NCBI RefSeq assembly: GCF_013426915.1
Contig: NZ_AP023182.1
Location: 868,001-932,000 of the forward strand
From: Paraburkholderia sp. PGU19
GTDB lineage: Bacteria > Pseudomonadota > Gammaproteobacteria > Burkholderiales > Burkholderiaceae
Reading direction: 5' to 3'
Length of the DNA: 64,000 nucleotides
The notes under the pieces were generated by a model. The model made no database searches, had not been told where the DNA came from, and was given only the letters and a program-made list of their open reading frames with translations. Both the position numbers and the translations under genes were made by a program. Below, piece after piece: positions 18,052-27,765 of this stretch; positions within the stretch are counted from its first letter, which is position 1, and each line of letters begins with the position of its first letter.

Positions 18052-19314
18052 ATGGCAGTGGGATTCGAGTTCGCGACTGGCTGGGACATTTATAAGCTGA
18101 AGGATGGGGTCAATCCCGTTCACGGTACGGCTATCAACGACCAATGGATTTCGGCGAATACCACGAATTACCCCAAGGCAGCCGTCGTGAGAGGTGGCCT
18201 GGGCTGGTCAATGACGGTCGACGGCACAGAAATCGAGTGGGTAGTAAAGGAAGTGGAAGAGAACGAGGCGGGAGCCATTCAGCTGACGCAGGTCATGAAC
18301 GATCTGACGCGCTTCGTTGGCATGCTCAACAAGCGGAACATGCAGAGCTTTCTCACGGCGGCCGACTTCCCGATTGGTACGTTCCGCGCGCCCAACGACC
18401 GCTTCATTATTCATATCAAGCAGGACATGCGGATGAAGCCAATCGAGGCGATCACGCAGGTGACGGGCGGCATCCGGCTGGCACGCGTGCGCAAGCTTTG
18501 GCGGCTGCTAGCTGATCCGAATTCGCATTTCGCGAAGGTGATATTCGGCGGTGAAGGCGGCGGTGCGCAGGGATATGCAGGCCTGCTCAAGCCCATCATT
18601 CTTGATCACACGAACATGCGCGACCCGAACTGGCCGGATCACGTGCCGAGTGCGAAGATGCGTGGGTTGCTGACAATGATCATGACCTACCTCCGGCGCG
18701 GCTACTCGCCGGCCCAGCAAGGCGTGGGGGCAGTAAAGTACCTTTTCCTGCTGATGTCTCGCACCAGCTTCGGTGCCCTCTTCAAGGACTTGCCGCAAGA
18801 AGAGCAGGTCCATTACGGTGGTGATGAAGGCAAGGCGCAATGGGTTGAGTATGTGTGCAAGCACCTGATGTCGAGAATGTCGAACATGCCGGCGACGGGG
18901 GTTGATCCGGACGGAATGGTCGTCGAGCGTAAGATCACTGACCGCGGGAACCTGGCGACTGCGCCCGTGACACTGCCTATCACGCGCAAGGCGTGGCTGG
19001 CGGAGATGGTGGAAGGCAACGACCTGTTGAGCGCCGCTGCGCATCCGTTGGGCGGCGACGATAACGATCTGTGGGCGGATAGCAATCCCGAGTTGGGCCA
19101 TCGTCTGCGTGGGCTTGCAGGCTTGGGCGACAAGATGGATACCGTGATGTACGGAGGACGCGAAAACAAGGCGGCGATCATCGAATTTCGCGCGAGGCAG
19201 GCCGCACTCGAATATTCCTTGTGGCCCGGATATGCGGCTGCGATGCATAGCTTCATCACGGAAATCAACGAGGGAGAACGGCATGGTGTGATTGACCTGG
19301 CGCCGCTTGCCTAG
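18052..19314 (+). CDS. Unknown 420-residue protein downstream of tssA
   Basis: I do not recognise this protein. It starts at 18052 after a GGAGAG-type ribosome site, 108 bases after tssA and on the same strand. It has no signal peptide or clear membrane helix. Segments such as YPKAAVVRGGLGWSMTVDG, FVGMLNKRNMQSFLTAAD and LMSRTSFGALFKDLPQEE look like a folded cytoplasmic protein with aromatic and charged residues and normal codon use. Its place directly after the T6SS operon makes it a candidate effector or cargo, but this rests on position alone. Confidence 0.7.
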   Translation: MAVGFEFATGWDIYKLKDGVNPVHGTAINDQWISANTTNYPKAAVVRGGLGWSMTVDGTEIEWVVKEVEENEAGAIQLTQVMNDLTRFVGMLNKRNMQSFLTAADFPIGTFRAPNDRFIIHIKQDMRMKPIEAITQVTGGIRLARVRKLWRLLADPNSHFAKVIFGGEGGGAQGYAGLLKPIILDHTNMRDPNWPDHVPSAKMRGLLTMIMTYLRRGYSPAQQGVGAVKYLFLLMSRTSFGALFKDLPQEEQVHYGGDEGKAQWVEYVCKHLMSRMSNMPATGVDPDGMVVERKITDRGNLATAPVTLPITRKAWLAEMVEGNDLLSAAAHPLGGDDNDLWADSNPELGHRLRGLAGLGDKMDTVMYGGRENKAAIIEFRARQAALEYSLWPGYAAAMHSFITEINEGERHGVIDLAPLA

Positions 19315-19488
19315 AGCAGATGGATTGAAACTGATGCGCGCGTTTATAGCGGCATTGGAGATGCGGGGTGGAAGGTAAGCGTGCAAGGCGAGAAACCCGT
19401 GTTCGAGCGGGGAGCGTTCGCACGATGCATATGGGTAGGACTGGGAAGACGGACCAGGGACGCTGCGTGGCACGCAGCGTCATAACGG

Positions 19489-20715
19489 TTAGACCATGCC
19501 AGTCGGGCGGGCCGGACTGAACTTGGGAAAGAGCACCTTGTCTTGAGTGGGCGTGGCAGCAAAGGCGGAATAAGCCGTCGTCGCATCGTGCGCGGTTGCG
19601 AACTCGATAAAATGCCAGCGCTTTCCAGTATGAGGATCCCTGAAGTCGAGCGGGTCGTGTTTAATGAATCTTGGGAGGCTGACGAACTGTTTGTGGACCT
19701 CCTTGTGCTCGTTGTTCGTCGAGCAACCAATGCCAAGTACCACGGTCTCGTTACGGACTGCGAGTATTGCGCTCGGCTGGATGTTGCCTTTAACTAGTAA
19801 CTCCCGGGTACGCAAGACATCTCGCATTCCAAGATATGCCTGCCCGGCAATATCGTCGGTGGTGTGGTGCGAGTTGATGAGTACGTCGTCCGGTGAAGCA
19901 CGGAATGATGGGTCCTGGAACTGCGCCTGCGCGGCGCCCGGTGTGTGGAGGTCATAGATCAAATCGTCATTCACCATTGCCAGGTCTACGGTGACGGCGC
20001 CGTAGAGACTATTAAACGCGTATCCACGCGTTGAAATTGCTGGATGGTTCGATACTCCCGTTGAGACAAAGCGCTTGCTGCCTCCCCAACCGCGAGTATG
20101 TGAAAGGATCTGTTGAGCTATTGTCAGGTCGGTATTCACCACCACTGCATGCATGTGGCCGCCGATCTCTTTGTCAATTGCCCGATCGCTCTGCAAGACA
20201 GCGATAAGGGGGAGCCCTCTCGCGAGGTTCATTGCGTCAAATCCGTTCAGTCCGCGACTCACATAGCGACGCACGAAAGTGCGAGTGTGGTTGACGAATA
20301 TATAATGCCGCTTGTGCGGATCATCGCGGCGGTAATAGATGTCTTTTCCATTCACCCGTCTCGCGCCTGTTGTCACGAACCTCGAATCTTCCAGAAAGAT
20401 CATGCCGATCTTTCGTTTTACCCCTCCCATTCTCCCGAAAACGTTATAACTATTGCCTATCCGCTCGAGCTCTACGTTCCCCTCCGCATTGCGCATGATT
20501 TCCTGCAGAAGCGCAGGCCAATCGCCAATATTCAGGTAGCGCTTCTCGTACCGGTGAAGAACCTCGTGCACTTTTCGTCGGCGTACACGAAGTTCAGCTT
20601 GCATTGCGTTCAATGCAAGTCCGCTTTCGGCTTTGCGGACACTCTTATCATCATTAAACGCGGCCGAAAGGTACGCAACGATCGGATCGAAGGCGTGATC
20701 AACATTCCGGGACAA
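19489..20715 (-). CDS. Unknown 408-residue protein, lower GC, convergent with the T6SS operon
   Basis: A single long frame with visibly lower GC than its neighbours, pointing to separate acquisition. No signal peptide or membrane helix is seen. The middle carries GGHMHAVVVNTDL, HTRGWGGSKRFVSTG and GYAFNSLYGAVTVDLAMV followed by LIYDLHTPGA. The F-V-S-T segment followed by a Y..D..TPGA strand loosely recalls the ADP-ribosyltransferase fold, but the expected late Glu motif is not evident, so this is a weak hint only. It faces the unknown 420-residue gene tail to tail and could be a T6SS cargo or an unrelated island gene. Confidence 0.65.
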   Translation of the reverse strand: MSRNVDHAFDPIVAYLSAAFNDDKSVRKAESGLALNAMQAELRVRRRKVHEVLHRYEKRYLNIGDWPALLQEIMRNAEGNVELERIGNSYNVFGRMGGVKRKIGMIFLEDSRFVTTGARRVNGKDIYYRRDDPHKRHYIFVNHTRTFVRRYVSRGLNGFDAMNLARGLPLIAVLQSDRAIDKEIGGHMHAVVVNTDLTIAQQILSHTRGWGGSKRFVSTGVSNHPAISTRGYAFNSLYGAVTVDLAMVNDDLIYDLHTPGAAQAQFQDPSFRASPDDVLINSHHTTDDIAGQAYLGMRDVLRTRELLVKGNIQPSAILAVRNETVVLGIGCSTNNEHKEVHKQFVSLPRFIKHDPLDFRDPHTGKRWHFIEFATAHDATTAYSAFAATPTQDKVLFPKFSPARPTGMV

Positions 20716-21521
20716 AAAGATATTTGTCGCGCATTTGTTTCTCTCTCTTTTTTTTTCTAAGATTTTAGGCTTACGCTACAGGGATAACATTACCGAATCC
20801 CGTCATTTGGATCAACGCGCAGGTCAAAAGCAGTTTTTCTAAAGGTGAATTTAGGTTGCAACATGATCTAAGTCGCTTGATTAGTCGTGTGCATTGCCGA
20901 TAAGGAGGACGAAGACGTTCAGGTTCGCAACTGACACGGTGACAATATGCTGAGGCTAGTATTTGAGTTAGCGTCCAGAGCCGAGATGACGAACTGCAGA
21001 GATCAATGATCTTGATCTGACGTTCGTTGCCTATGCGGGGCAGATTTGGTAGCTGCTCGCTTCGGAATTCAGACGTTGGGCAACGAATGCTCTGGTCATC
21101 ATCTCGCGGCCTAAGCTCAGGCGACTACCTGGACAACGGCAAACTACTGACAATCTTGAATCGATTTTCGCAAAAATTCTAAAGGCATTGATATGCGTCG
21201 CTGTCGCACGCGTAAAGTCCGCTTGGGGGGCTGTCTAATCATCGCGGTTCGAAAATCAGTCGCGAAGCATATCGCCCACTTCCTCAGCAGACTCAACTCC
21301 GTACGAGGGCATTGCGCAACTAACCGTCTGGCGCACGACCATGTAAGCGAGCTCCGCCAAAAGACCTGCCGACAGGAAAGAGCCCCTTCGGGGCGAAGCG
21401 GTACCTCGTCAGCGATCTCGCGGGTTGCCGGACCAACGCAGGTGCCGTAGATCGAAGGAAAAGTGTCACCGGCCTTGTCTAAAAAGTACGGGGCGGAGCG
21501 CTTGCAAGTTGACACATTTCC
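20716..21521. other. Gene-poor stretch left of the ISKra4 element
   Basis: About 800 bases without a gene I can support. The first part is AT-richer and holds the likely promoter region of the minus-strand unknown gene. A short GC hairpin (GCCCC-TTC-GGGGC, near 21384-21396) lies in it. A 123-codon minus-strand frame at 21144-21515 resembles nothing I know and may be a gene remnant cut by the ISKra4 insertion. Confidence 0.5.
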
Positions 21522-23037
21522 TCGGGAGCGTTAAAAACCTTGGGGTTTCAGCGCAGGGCGCCTAGGATTCCGCCAATCAAGGCCGCCGGAGTTGGAGATG
21601 AAAATCACAATTCGCGTCGAGATCACCACTGATTGGGATGAAACAGATACGTTCGAAATCTGCCAGCTCGAACGTGCCTATCGCCAACTTGAGCCAGAGA
21701 AGGTCGGGTTGTCGTTGGCCGAAGGAAAAGATTTGCTGCACAGGCTCCAGAAGGTTGTGGTCGCAGCGCAAGCTGAAGAGGTCTGCATGCTGCGACGCTT
21801 CTGTACCCGCTGTCACCGGTTCCTCGAACTCAAGGATTGGCGGCTCCGGAAGGTGGATACGGTCTTCGGCACCGCGCCCTTTCGCAGTGCCCGGATTGTC
21901 TGCTGTCCGTGCGAGACGCCGTTGCAGATGGAGTATCCGTACAGTCCGATGACCGAATTCATTCCGGAGCGGGCGACCGCGGAACTACTATCGCTTGAGG
22001 CCAGGCTTTCGGCACAGATGCCGTATCGGCAGGTCGTTACCATGATGCGCGAGTTCCTGCCTGCGCGGGCGACGTTGAACCATGTGACCGTGCGAAACAG
22101 GGCGCTACGCGTCGGTGCGCGTATAGAAGCGGTTCAGCCAGCTGCATGTCGCGCCCCGAAGGAGGAGACGGAGTGGACCCTGACCATCGACGGAGGATTC
22201 GTTCGAGGGCGACGTAAATCTGAATGTTCCAGCTTTGAGGTTTTAACGGGCCGCTTGAGCGCCAGAGGGCAGACGTCGCGCGTATTCGCGTTCGTGAGAA
22301 ACAGGTTGCCGGATATCGTGGCCCGGCTCACCACCCTTGTGAAGACCACAACCGGAAGCGATCAACCGAAACTGTCGGTCATCACCGATGGTGCCAATGG
22401 CCTGCAGTCAATCGCCTGTCGATTGCCGTTTTCTCCTACACCTGTCCTGGACTGGTTCCATATATCAATGAGGGTGAGGTATCTCGAGCAGATCATCAAG
22501 GGCATGCGTGCACGAACGGAAACGGAAAAGGCCGCCCGACGTGTGCTGATCTCCCGCGTTGACAAGCTGCGCTGGTGCTTCTGGCATGCCAAACTGGAGA
22601 AGGCGAAAGACAGGATGCAAGGCATCCTGCTCCTCTGTCGGGTGATCGTGCCTGAAACGCCGGGCGTTGTAGAAAGTCTGTTGCAGCTCGACTACCGGAC
22701 CCGAGAGCTTGTGGAATACGTCGAAGCGAATGGCGGCTCAACGATTAACTACGGCGCACGACACCGTCGCGGCAAACCTATCTCGACCGCCACGGCCGAG
22801 TCTGCAGTCAATCAGGTACTCAATCAGCGCATGTGCAAGCGTCAACAGATGCGCTGGTCTCCGATCGGCGCTCATCTGCTTGCACAGGTACGATGCGCTG
22901 TCATCAACGGTGACCTTGTTCAAAGACTTGCGAGATATGAGCCACCAAGGAAACCATTGTCGCGCGAAGCTGCCGGGTTCCTGGAGCAGCTCGGGTTGGC
23001 ATCGCAGTTACAACCCCAAGGTTTTTAACGCTCCCGA
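21522..23037 (+). mobile_element. ISKra4-family insertion sequence
   Basis: The element is bounded by perfect 26-base inverted repeats at 21522-21547 and 23012-23037 (outer end TCGGGAGCGTTAAAAACC). The single transposase gene lies between them, and its last codons and stop fall inside the right repeat. I find no clear target duplication. The right flank continues directly into a truncated MFS gene on the minus strand, while the left flank does not continue that gene, so sequence was lost on the left side. Confidence 0.88.
21592..23028 (+). CDS. ISKra4-family transposase
   Basis: A 478-residue DDE-type transposase that moves the surrounding element. Motifs include a zinc-binding CxxCHR segment near residue 71, the first catalytic Asp region LTIDGGFVRG, the second at VITDGANGLQS followed by VLDWFHISMR, and a C-terminal region with AESAVNQVLNQRM where the catalytic Glu is expected. 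The length suits the family. The frame is intact and the inverted repeats are perfect, so the element could still be active. The start at 21592 is an ATG 45 bases inside the left repeat. Confidence 0.88.
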   Translation: MEMKITIRVEITTDWDETDTFEICQLERAYRQLEPEKVGLSLAEGKDLLHRLQKVVVAAQAEEVCMLRRFCTRCHRFLELKDWRLRKVDTVFGTAPFRSARIVCCPCETPLQMEYPYSPMTEFIPERATAELLSLEARLSAQMPYRQVVTMMREFLPARATLNHVTVRNRALRVGARIEAVQPAACRAPKEETEWTLTIDGGFVRGRRKSECSSFEVLTGRLSARGQTSRVFAFVRNRLPDIVARLTTLVKTTTGSDQPKLSVITDGANGLQSIACRLPFSPTPVLDWFHISMRVRYLEQIIKGMRARTETEKAARRVLISRVDKLRWCFWHAKLEKAKDRMQGILLLCRVIVPETPGVVESLLQLDYRTRELVEYVEANGGSTINYGARHRRGKPISTATAESAVNQVLNQRMCKRQQMRWSPIGAHLLAQVRCAVINGDLVQRLARYEPPRKPLSREAAGFLEQLGLASQLQPQGF

Positions 23038-23462
23038 ACGCGATCAGCGACAGAATCAGCCCGGCAGGGCTGCCCATCTGCGGAAATGACGCGAAGAATG
23101 TCTTGCGCCCTTGCGGCGCATGTTCGCTCGCCATCAGCACCGCGCCGCCCCATTCGCCGCCGACGGCAATCCCCTGCAATATGCGCAACAGGACCAGCAG
23201 AATCGGCGCCCAGATGCCGATCGTCGCATAGCCCGGTAGCAGACCAATGCCTGTCGTCGCGATGCCCATCAGGAACATCGTCAGCACCAGCATCTTCTTG
23301 CGTCCGATCCTGTCGCCGAGATGGCCGAAGACTGCGCCGCTCAACGGTCGCGCGACGAAGCCGACAAAGAAGGTCGCAAACGACGCCATCGTGCTGACGA
23401 AGTGATTGGTGCCCGGAAAGAACACGTCACCGAGCACAAGCGCGGCGGCCGTTGCGTACCAG
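23038..23462 (-). pseudogene. MFS metabolite:proton symporter fragment
   Basis: The minus strand encodes the N-terminal half of an MFS transporter of the metabolite:H+ symporter type: TAAALVLGDVFFPG, the loop motif GHLGDRIGRKKMLVLT between helices 2 and 3, and LLRILQGIAVGGEWGGAVLMA in helix 4, ending at LILSLIAF. The ISKra4 right end cuts it there, and the start is also missing, replaced by sequence of a MmgE/PrpD gene on the other strand. Both ends are broken, so it cannot be functional. Confidence 0.85.
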
Positions 23463-23465
23463 GAC

Positions 23466-24069
23466 GAACTGATCAAAGACCTTGGCAATCGCTACGAAAT
23501 TGCCAGAACGAACATCAAGAAGTGGTAGGTCGGCTCGCCCATCCAGGCGCCACTGGATGCAATGGACAATATCTTCAAAAAGCATGAAGTAAACGCGGAC
23601 AACGTTAGATCCATCATTGTGCGCGTTGCGCACACAGAGGCGCGGATCGTAGACAACCGTGAAATCCCTGATATCTGCTTGCAGCACATGGTATCGGTCA
23701 TGCTGCTCGATAAGACCATCTCGTTCCAGGCCGCGCACGATAAGTGCCCGTATGAGCCGTCCCGACGTCTTGCGAGTCCGCGCTAAAGTCCAGCTCGTTC
23801 CCAGCGACGAATTGGAAGCTCTGGAACCGGCCAGGCACGCGATCGTCGAAATTACCCTGAATGATGGAACGGTTCTAACCGACCATGTCGCACATGTCCG
23901 CGGCACGGCCGACAACCCCATGGACCACAGCGAGGTGGTGCGAAAGGCGACGGACCTCATTGAACCCGTTCTGGGCAAAGCAAATAGCGCTGGCTTGATC
24001 GAAAAGCTAACGAGCCTTGAAAAACTCAACGATCTGCGAGGGCTGCGCCCATTTCTTCAGAAGGCCTAA
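23466..24069 (+). pseudogene. MmgE/PrpD-family C-terminal remnant
   Basis: The translated remnant reads NRYEIARTNIKKW, then an amber stop at 23526-23528 where family members have a residue before VGSPIQAPLDAMDN, then a long open stretch to HDK near 23745. The rest continues in the next frame as MSRPDVLRVRAKVQL to the stop at 24069. MmgE/PrpD proteins include 2-methylcitrate dehydratase. With no N-terminal half, one internal stop and one frameshift, this is a decayed gene. It is fused at its left end to the MFS remnant. Confidence 0.82.
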
Positions 24070-24281
24070 CGCAGTTCTCGAGGGACACGACTGAGCGGAA
24101 ATAGCTGACCTCTGCCTGACGCACTCGGCCCAGGTCAACCCGCTGTCGCCGTCCCCGTCGCTCAACCGCTCAACCCGAAGGTTCGGTTTCCGAGTGAAGC
24201 AGCCGATCACGTGTCCTGCACGCCGCGACGGCGAACGGCAGGAGTTGGCCGAGAGCACCAGTTCAATGAAGGTGCTGTAGG

Positions 24282-24308
24282 GCAGCCGTTGAAATCTTCA
24301 ACGGCTGC
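24282..24308. repeat. Perfect hairpin downstream of the PrpD remnant
   Basis: Arms GCAGCCGTTGAA and TTCAACGGCTGC are separated by ATC. Only a short T-run follows, so it is a weak terminator candidate or a dispersed palindromic unit. Confidence 0.6.
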
Positions 24309-24671
24309 TTTCGGGCGACTTCCGTGAATGAGTACAGTCGGCCAATAGCGGCCGTTCGCTTTATTGACCTGAGGGTCGGCTTTTGGGCGAGATGCAGTCG
24401 GCTACGGCCGGCCGCGTTCGTTAAGGTTTATTCGATGCCTGCCATCGGCCGCAGGAATGTGCATGCCGCTGCGCATGTCGGCAGGCGTCGAATAAACCCG
24501 ATGGAGGAAACCGCGGAGTGCCCCGATGCGGTTGGAGGCTTTGCGGCTATGGGGATTGATAGGCCGGGATGCTCAGTGGTCTCGGATGTGACGCGGTCAG
24601 GCGGGATGCCGGACGGGCGCTGAGGCCGTAGCGAATCGGTGCAGTCGTGCAATCGCGATGATGAAGCAGGC

Positions 24672-24701
24672 GTGCGTGTCGCTTCGCGAAGCGACACGCA
24701 C
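24672..24701. repeat. 30-base perfect palindrome near the IS91-type end
   Basis: Two 15-base halves starting GTGCGTGTCGCTTCG are exact reverse complements. It lies 70 bases beyond the 3' end of the HUH transposase gene. IS91-type elements carry hairpins near their terminal sites, so this may be the termination end of the element; that link is inference. Confidence 0.6.
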
Positions 24702-24770
24702 AGACGTCCTCGCGTGGGTCGCGTTGCCGCATAGCCGACGTTGGACAGGGAGATCGAGGAACCGTGATGC

Positions 24771-25765
24771 TCATGTCTGATCCCGTCGTATTGGCGGTGC
24801 GCGGATGGGGGCACTGCGCGCGAGGATGTCGATGACGATGAGCGGTGCGCCGCAGTGCCGGCAGATGAAGACGGGCCGGGTTTCGGTGACGTGGTCATCC
24901 GGTGACGGACTGATCTCGGGTGCAACGTGCAGCAGCTCACGCACCTTTGCGAGACTGGCGCGGCGCACGGGGTTGGCGAGCAGCCCGTAGTGGCGGATGC
25001 GATGGAAACCGCCGGGCAGCACATGGAGCAGGAAGCGGCGCATGAACTCGCCGGCCTCGAGCGTCATGGTCTTGTAGCGGGTGCGTCCCTTCGCGCGGTA
25101 ATCCTTCCAGCGGAACGTCACGCCACGCTCATCGAAGGCGACCAGGCGCTGGTTGGAGATGGCGACGCGGTGCGTATAGCGTGAGAGGTACTCGAGCACC
25201 GCGTTGGGTCCGGCGAACGGGCGCCTGGCATAGACCACCCATTCGCAGATGCGTAGCGGTGCAAGCCACCGGGCAAAGGTGGCGGGATCAGCAAGCCCGG
25301 TGTACTCGCCGAAGAACTGCAGCTGGCCATGCCGGTGGGCCACTTCGAGCGCTTCGAGGAAGCGCCGGCGGAACAGGCGTGAGAGCACGCGCACGGGCAG
25401 GAAGAAGCCGGGCCGGCACGCGATCCAGCGCTCGCCATCGGGCGACAGCCCGCCACCAGGGACGATGCCGTGCACATGCGGGTGATGCGTGAGCGCAGAG
25501 CCCCAGGTGTGCAGTACGAGCGTGGCGCCGATCCGGGCGCCGAGATGCCTGGGATCCGCGGCGATCGTGCGCAGCGTGTCGGCGGCGATGTCGAGCAGCA
25601 GGCCGTAGATGACCCGTTTGTTGTACCAGGCGATCGCACTGACGGGCGCGGGCAGCGTGAAGACGACGTGGAAGTATTCGACGGGTAGCAGGTCGGCCTG
25701 GCGTGCGTCCAGCCAGCGGTGTGCGGCGCTGGCCTGGCACTTCGGGCAATGCCGGTTCCGGCACG
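24771..25765 (-). pseudogene. IS91-family transposase, 3' part
   Basis: This part carries the second half of the zinc finger (CRNRHCPKC) and the whole catalytic region. The HUH motif is seen in HHPHVHGIVPGGG, and later segments include LSRYTHRVAISNQRL and LEAGEFMRRFLLHVLP, typical of IS91/IS801 rolling-circle transposases. A C-terminal CxxC pair (CRHCG) is present. The N-terminal part is 6.8 kb away because of the RIT insertion, so no full protein can be made. An apparent ATG within the RIT-derived palindrome is an accident of the junction. Confidence 0.88.
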
Positions 25766-25791
25766 TAATGGAGTGCACTCCATTACGTGCC
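25760..25791. repeat. 32-base perfect palindrome at the RIT/IS91 left junction
   Basis: The core TAATGGAGTGCACTCCATTA (25766-25785) is a 20-base perfect palindrome. Target bases GGCACG on the left and RIT-end bases CGTGCC on the right extend it to 32. The same core recurs at 29164-29183 between the two RIT copies but is absent at the right outer junction (32561/32562). It may be a recombination site or coupling sequence. Confidence 0.85.
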
Positions 25792-25871
25792 TTATGGGGA
25801 GTCGTTTCGTATGGGGAGTAGAAGTGTCGAGCGAGCGCGAACCGAGGAGTTCGCGCTCCTGCAACTCTCCA

Positions 25872-26860
25872 TTAAAGCTTCGCCTTGAGCATGGCGATGA
25901 CCTTGTCGGATGGCCTGAACGAGCCCCTGCGCAGTTCCGGAGGAACGATTGCGTTGAGGGCTTCTAGCTTCTCGGTAGGGTCGGCACGGGTGTAGATTTC
26001 AGTAGTAGCCAGATCGCTATGTCCGAGCCAGAGAGACACTTTTCGGATATCGTTCGTGCTCTGCAGTACTATCATTGCGCACGTATGCCTCAAGACGTGC
26101 GGCGAAACACGTTTCTGTAACAACGAAGGGCACTTCTGGCTCGCCGCCTCAACGTGATGTTTGAGGACATAGGCAAACCCCACCGGCTCATCGCCTCACC
26201 CCGCGCATTGATGAACAACTCCGGTACTCGGGCCGTTCCCCGTACCGCGATCCACGCACGTAACGCATTGGCGGTCGCCTTCCAGAGGGGGAGCGCACGC
26301 TCACGCCGTCCCTTACCATGAACGCGGATGCTCATCGACGTCAGTGCAATATCCGTCATCTGCAACCCCGTCAATTCTGAAACGCGCAGACCACCGCAGA
26401 TAGCCAGATGCAGCATTGCCCGATCCCGGATTCCCTCACGTGTTGTCGGGTCTGGTGCATCGAGCAAAGCCCGGACTTCCTTTTCTAACAGGTATGGTAC
26501 CAGCCTCGAGTCCGTCTTCTTGTATGGAATGCAAAGAACACGCCTTATCTGCTCGAGCACGATGGGCTCGCGATACTCGAGGAAGTGGAAGAATGACCTG
26601 ATTGCTGCCAGTCGCACATTGCGGGTCTCCGGTGAGTTTTTTCGTTCATCTTCAAGATACTCGAGAAACGCACTGATCATTCCGGCGTCGAGCTGCTCCA
26701 GCGCGAGTGACGAGGGAGACACCTTAAGCCGTTCCGCGGCAAACTCGAACAGGAGCTGGAAGCTGGAGGCATAAGAGTCGCAGGTGTGTTGACTGGCACC
26801 TCTCTGATGTGCGAGGGTCTCGCGAAGGAATGCCGAGACGTGGGGAGCTAATGGAGTCAT
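25872..26860 (-). pseudogene. ritC: RitC tyrosine recombinase, frameshifted (RIT copy 1)
   Basis: This copy differs from the intact one at 29270-30259 by one C: the run is CCCC at 26178-26181 here and CCCCC at 29576-29580 there. The shift follows residue ~228 (GEAMSRWG) and ends translation at 256 residues. The catalytic HxxR-H-Y part (HVLRHTCAM, LGHSDLATTEIY) is left out of frame. The first catalytic Arg region (CGGLRVSELTG) remains. The start overlaps the ritB stop (ATGA at 26857-26860). Confidence 0.88.
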
Positions 26861-27765
26861 TTCTGTTCTCCGATGAGGAAGTCCTCGGCGGTGGCCGCAA
26901 TATCGCGCAAGAGCTCCGGAGTGGCTTCGAGGTACCAGTAGGTGTCCTTGATGTTGGCGTGCCCCAAGTACGTCGCAAGGGCCAGCATGTGCTGCCCGAC
27001 GCGGTCCCGGCCTTCAGGGCTCGCTTCGAGTGCACGAATGGCGAACGTGTGCCTGAGCCCATGCAACCGTGGGCTCTGACCGTTGTAGGAAGGGCCAATG
27101 CAAGCCAGTTTCAGCAGCTTCCGGAACGTCCAGTAGGCAATGGTGTACCTGAGTGGATGACCGTCGTCATCAACAAACACATGGTCATCGCCCGGATGTG
27201 CCAGTCGCCGCATCGTAAGATACTTGTGCAGACCCTCCGTCGCCGTATCGTGCAGAGGAACCAGACGACTCTTCTGGAATTTGCTCTTTCGAATGACGAG
27301 CCCCTCCGGCGTAATGTCGGCAGACCGTAGATTCAGGGCTTCCGATACGCGCAGACCAGTGGCGGACAGCAGAGCGATCAACGCAGCATATGTCTGTGGG
27401 CGCAAGGCATTGGTGGGCTCGAGTTTCAGCGCAGCGTCGATCAGTCGTTCAATGTCGGTCCGTGTATAAATGTACGGAGCCCGCCGTATCTTTCGGTAGG
27501 CGAAGTACCGCGCAGGCGGCAACTCATGGTTCTGATCCTCGATGGACAGGTACCGCGCGAATCTGCATACGGTCCTCAGCCGCGCGTCACGCTGGGCTAC
27601 CGACGCAGCCTCAGTTGCCCAGTCGATAGCAGTCTGTGCGCGGACGTGCGTTTCACCGCGATTGGCTGCAAAGCGCGCGAAGCTACGCAACAGATATTCC
27701 ACGTTCGACATCTTGAATCCCGCGACACGACAAGCAGCGAGATAGGACTCCACGGCGGACATCAT
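26857..27765 (-). CDS. ritB: RitB tyrosine recombinase (RIT copy 1)
   Basis: The second recombinase of the trio. Catalytic features of the family are present: ATGLRVSEALNL (first Arg), HGLRHTFAIRAL (HxxR), YLGHANIKDTYWYLE (His and nucleophile Tyr). I chose the ATG at 27765, which overlaps the ritA stop and has GGAGG seven bases upstream; a GTG at 27783 in the same frame is an alternative, giving 308 residues. The stop overlaps the ritC start, so the three genes are translationally coupled. The protein is identical to that of copy 2. Confidence 0.88.
   Translation of the reverse strand: MMSAVESYLAACRVAGFKMSNVEYLLRSFARFAANRGETHVRAQTAIDWATEAASVAQRDARLRTVCRFARYLSIEDQNHELPPARYFAYRKIRRAPYIYTRTDIERLIDAALKLEPTNALRPQTYAALIALLSATGLRVSEALNLRSADITPEGLVIRKSKFQKSRLVPLHDTATEGLHKYLTMRRLAHPGDDHVFVDDDGHPLRYTIAYWTFRKLLKLACIGPSYNGQSPRLHGLRHTFAIRALEASPEGRDRVGQHMLALATYLGHANIKDTYWYLEATPELLRDIAATAEDFLIGEQK

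Larger units (their letters stand above)
24070..24770. other. Gene-free stretch with three strong inverted repeats
   Basis: No gene is supported. It contains a perfect hairpin at 24282-24308 (12-base stem GCAGCCGTTGAA, 3-base loop), a 74-base structure with 19-base arms at 24425-24443 and 24480-24498 (one mismatch), and a 30-base palindrome at 24672-24701. The last probably belongs to the IS91-type terminus downstream of the transposase gene. Confidence 0.7.

Noticed and set aside
21144..21515. 123-codon minus-strand frame left of the ISKra4 element as the C-terminus of the MFS gene
   Set aside because: The translation has no membrane helices and does not continue the MFS sequence.
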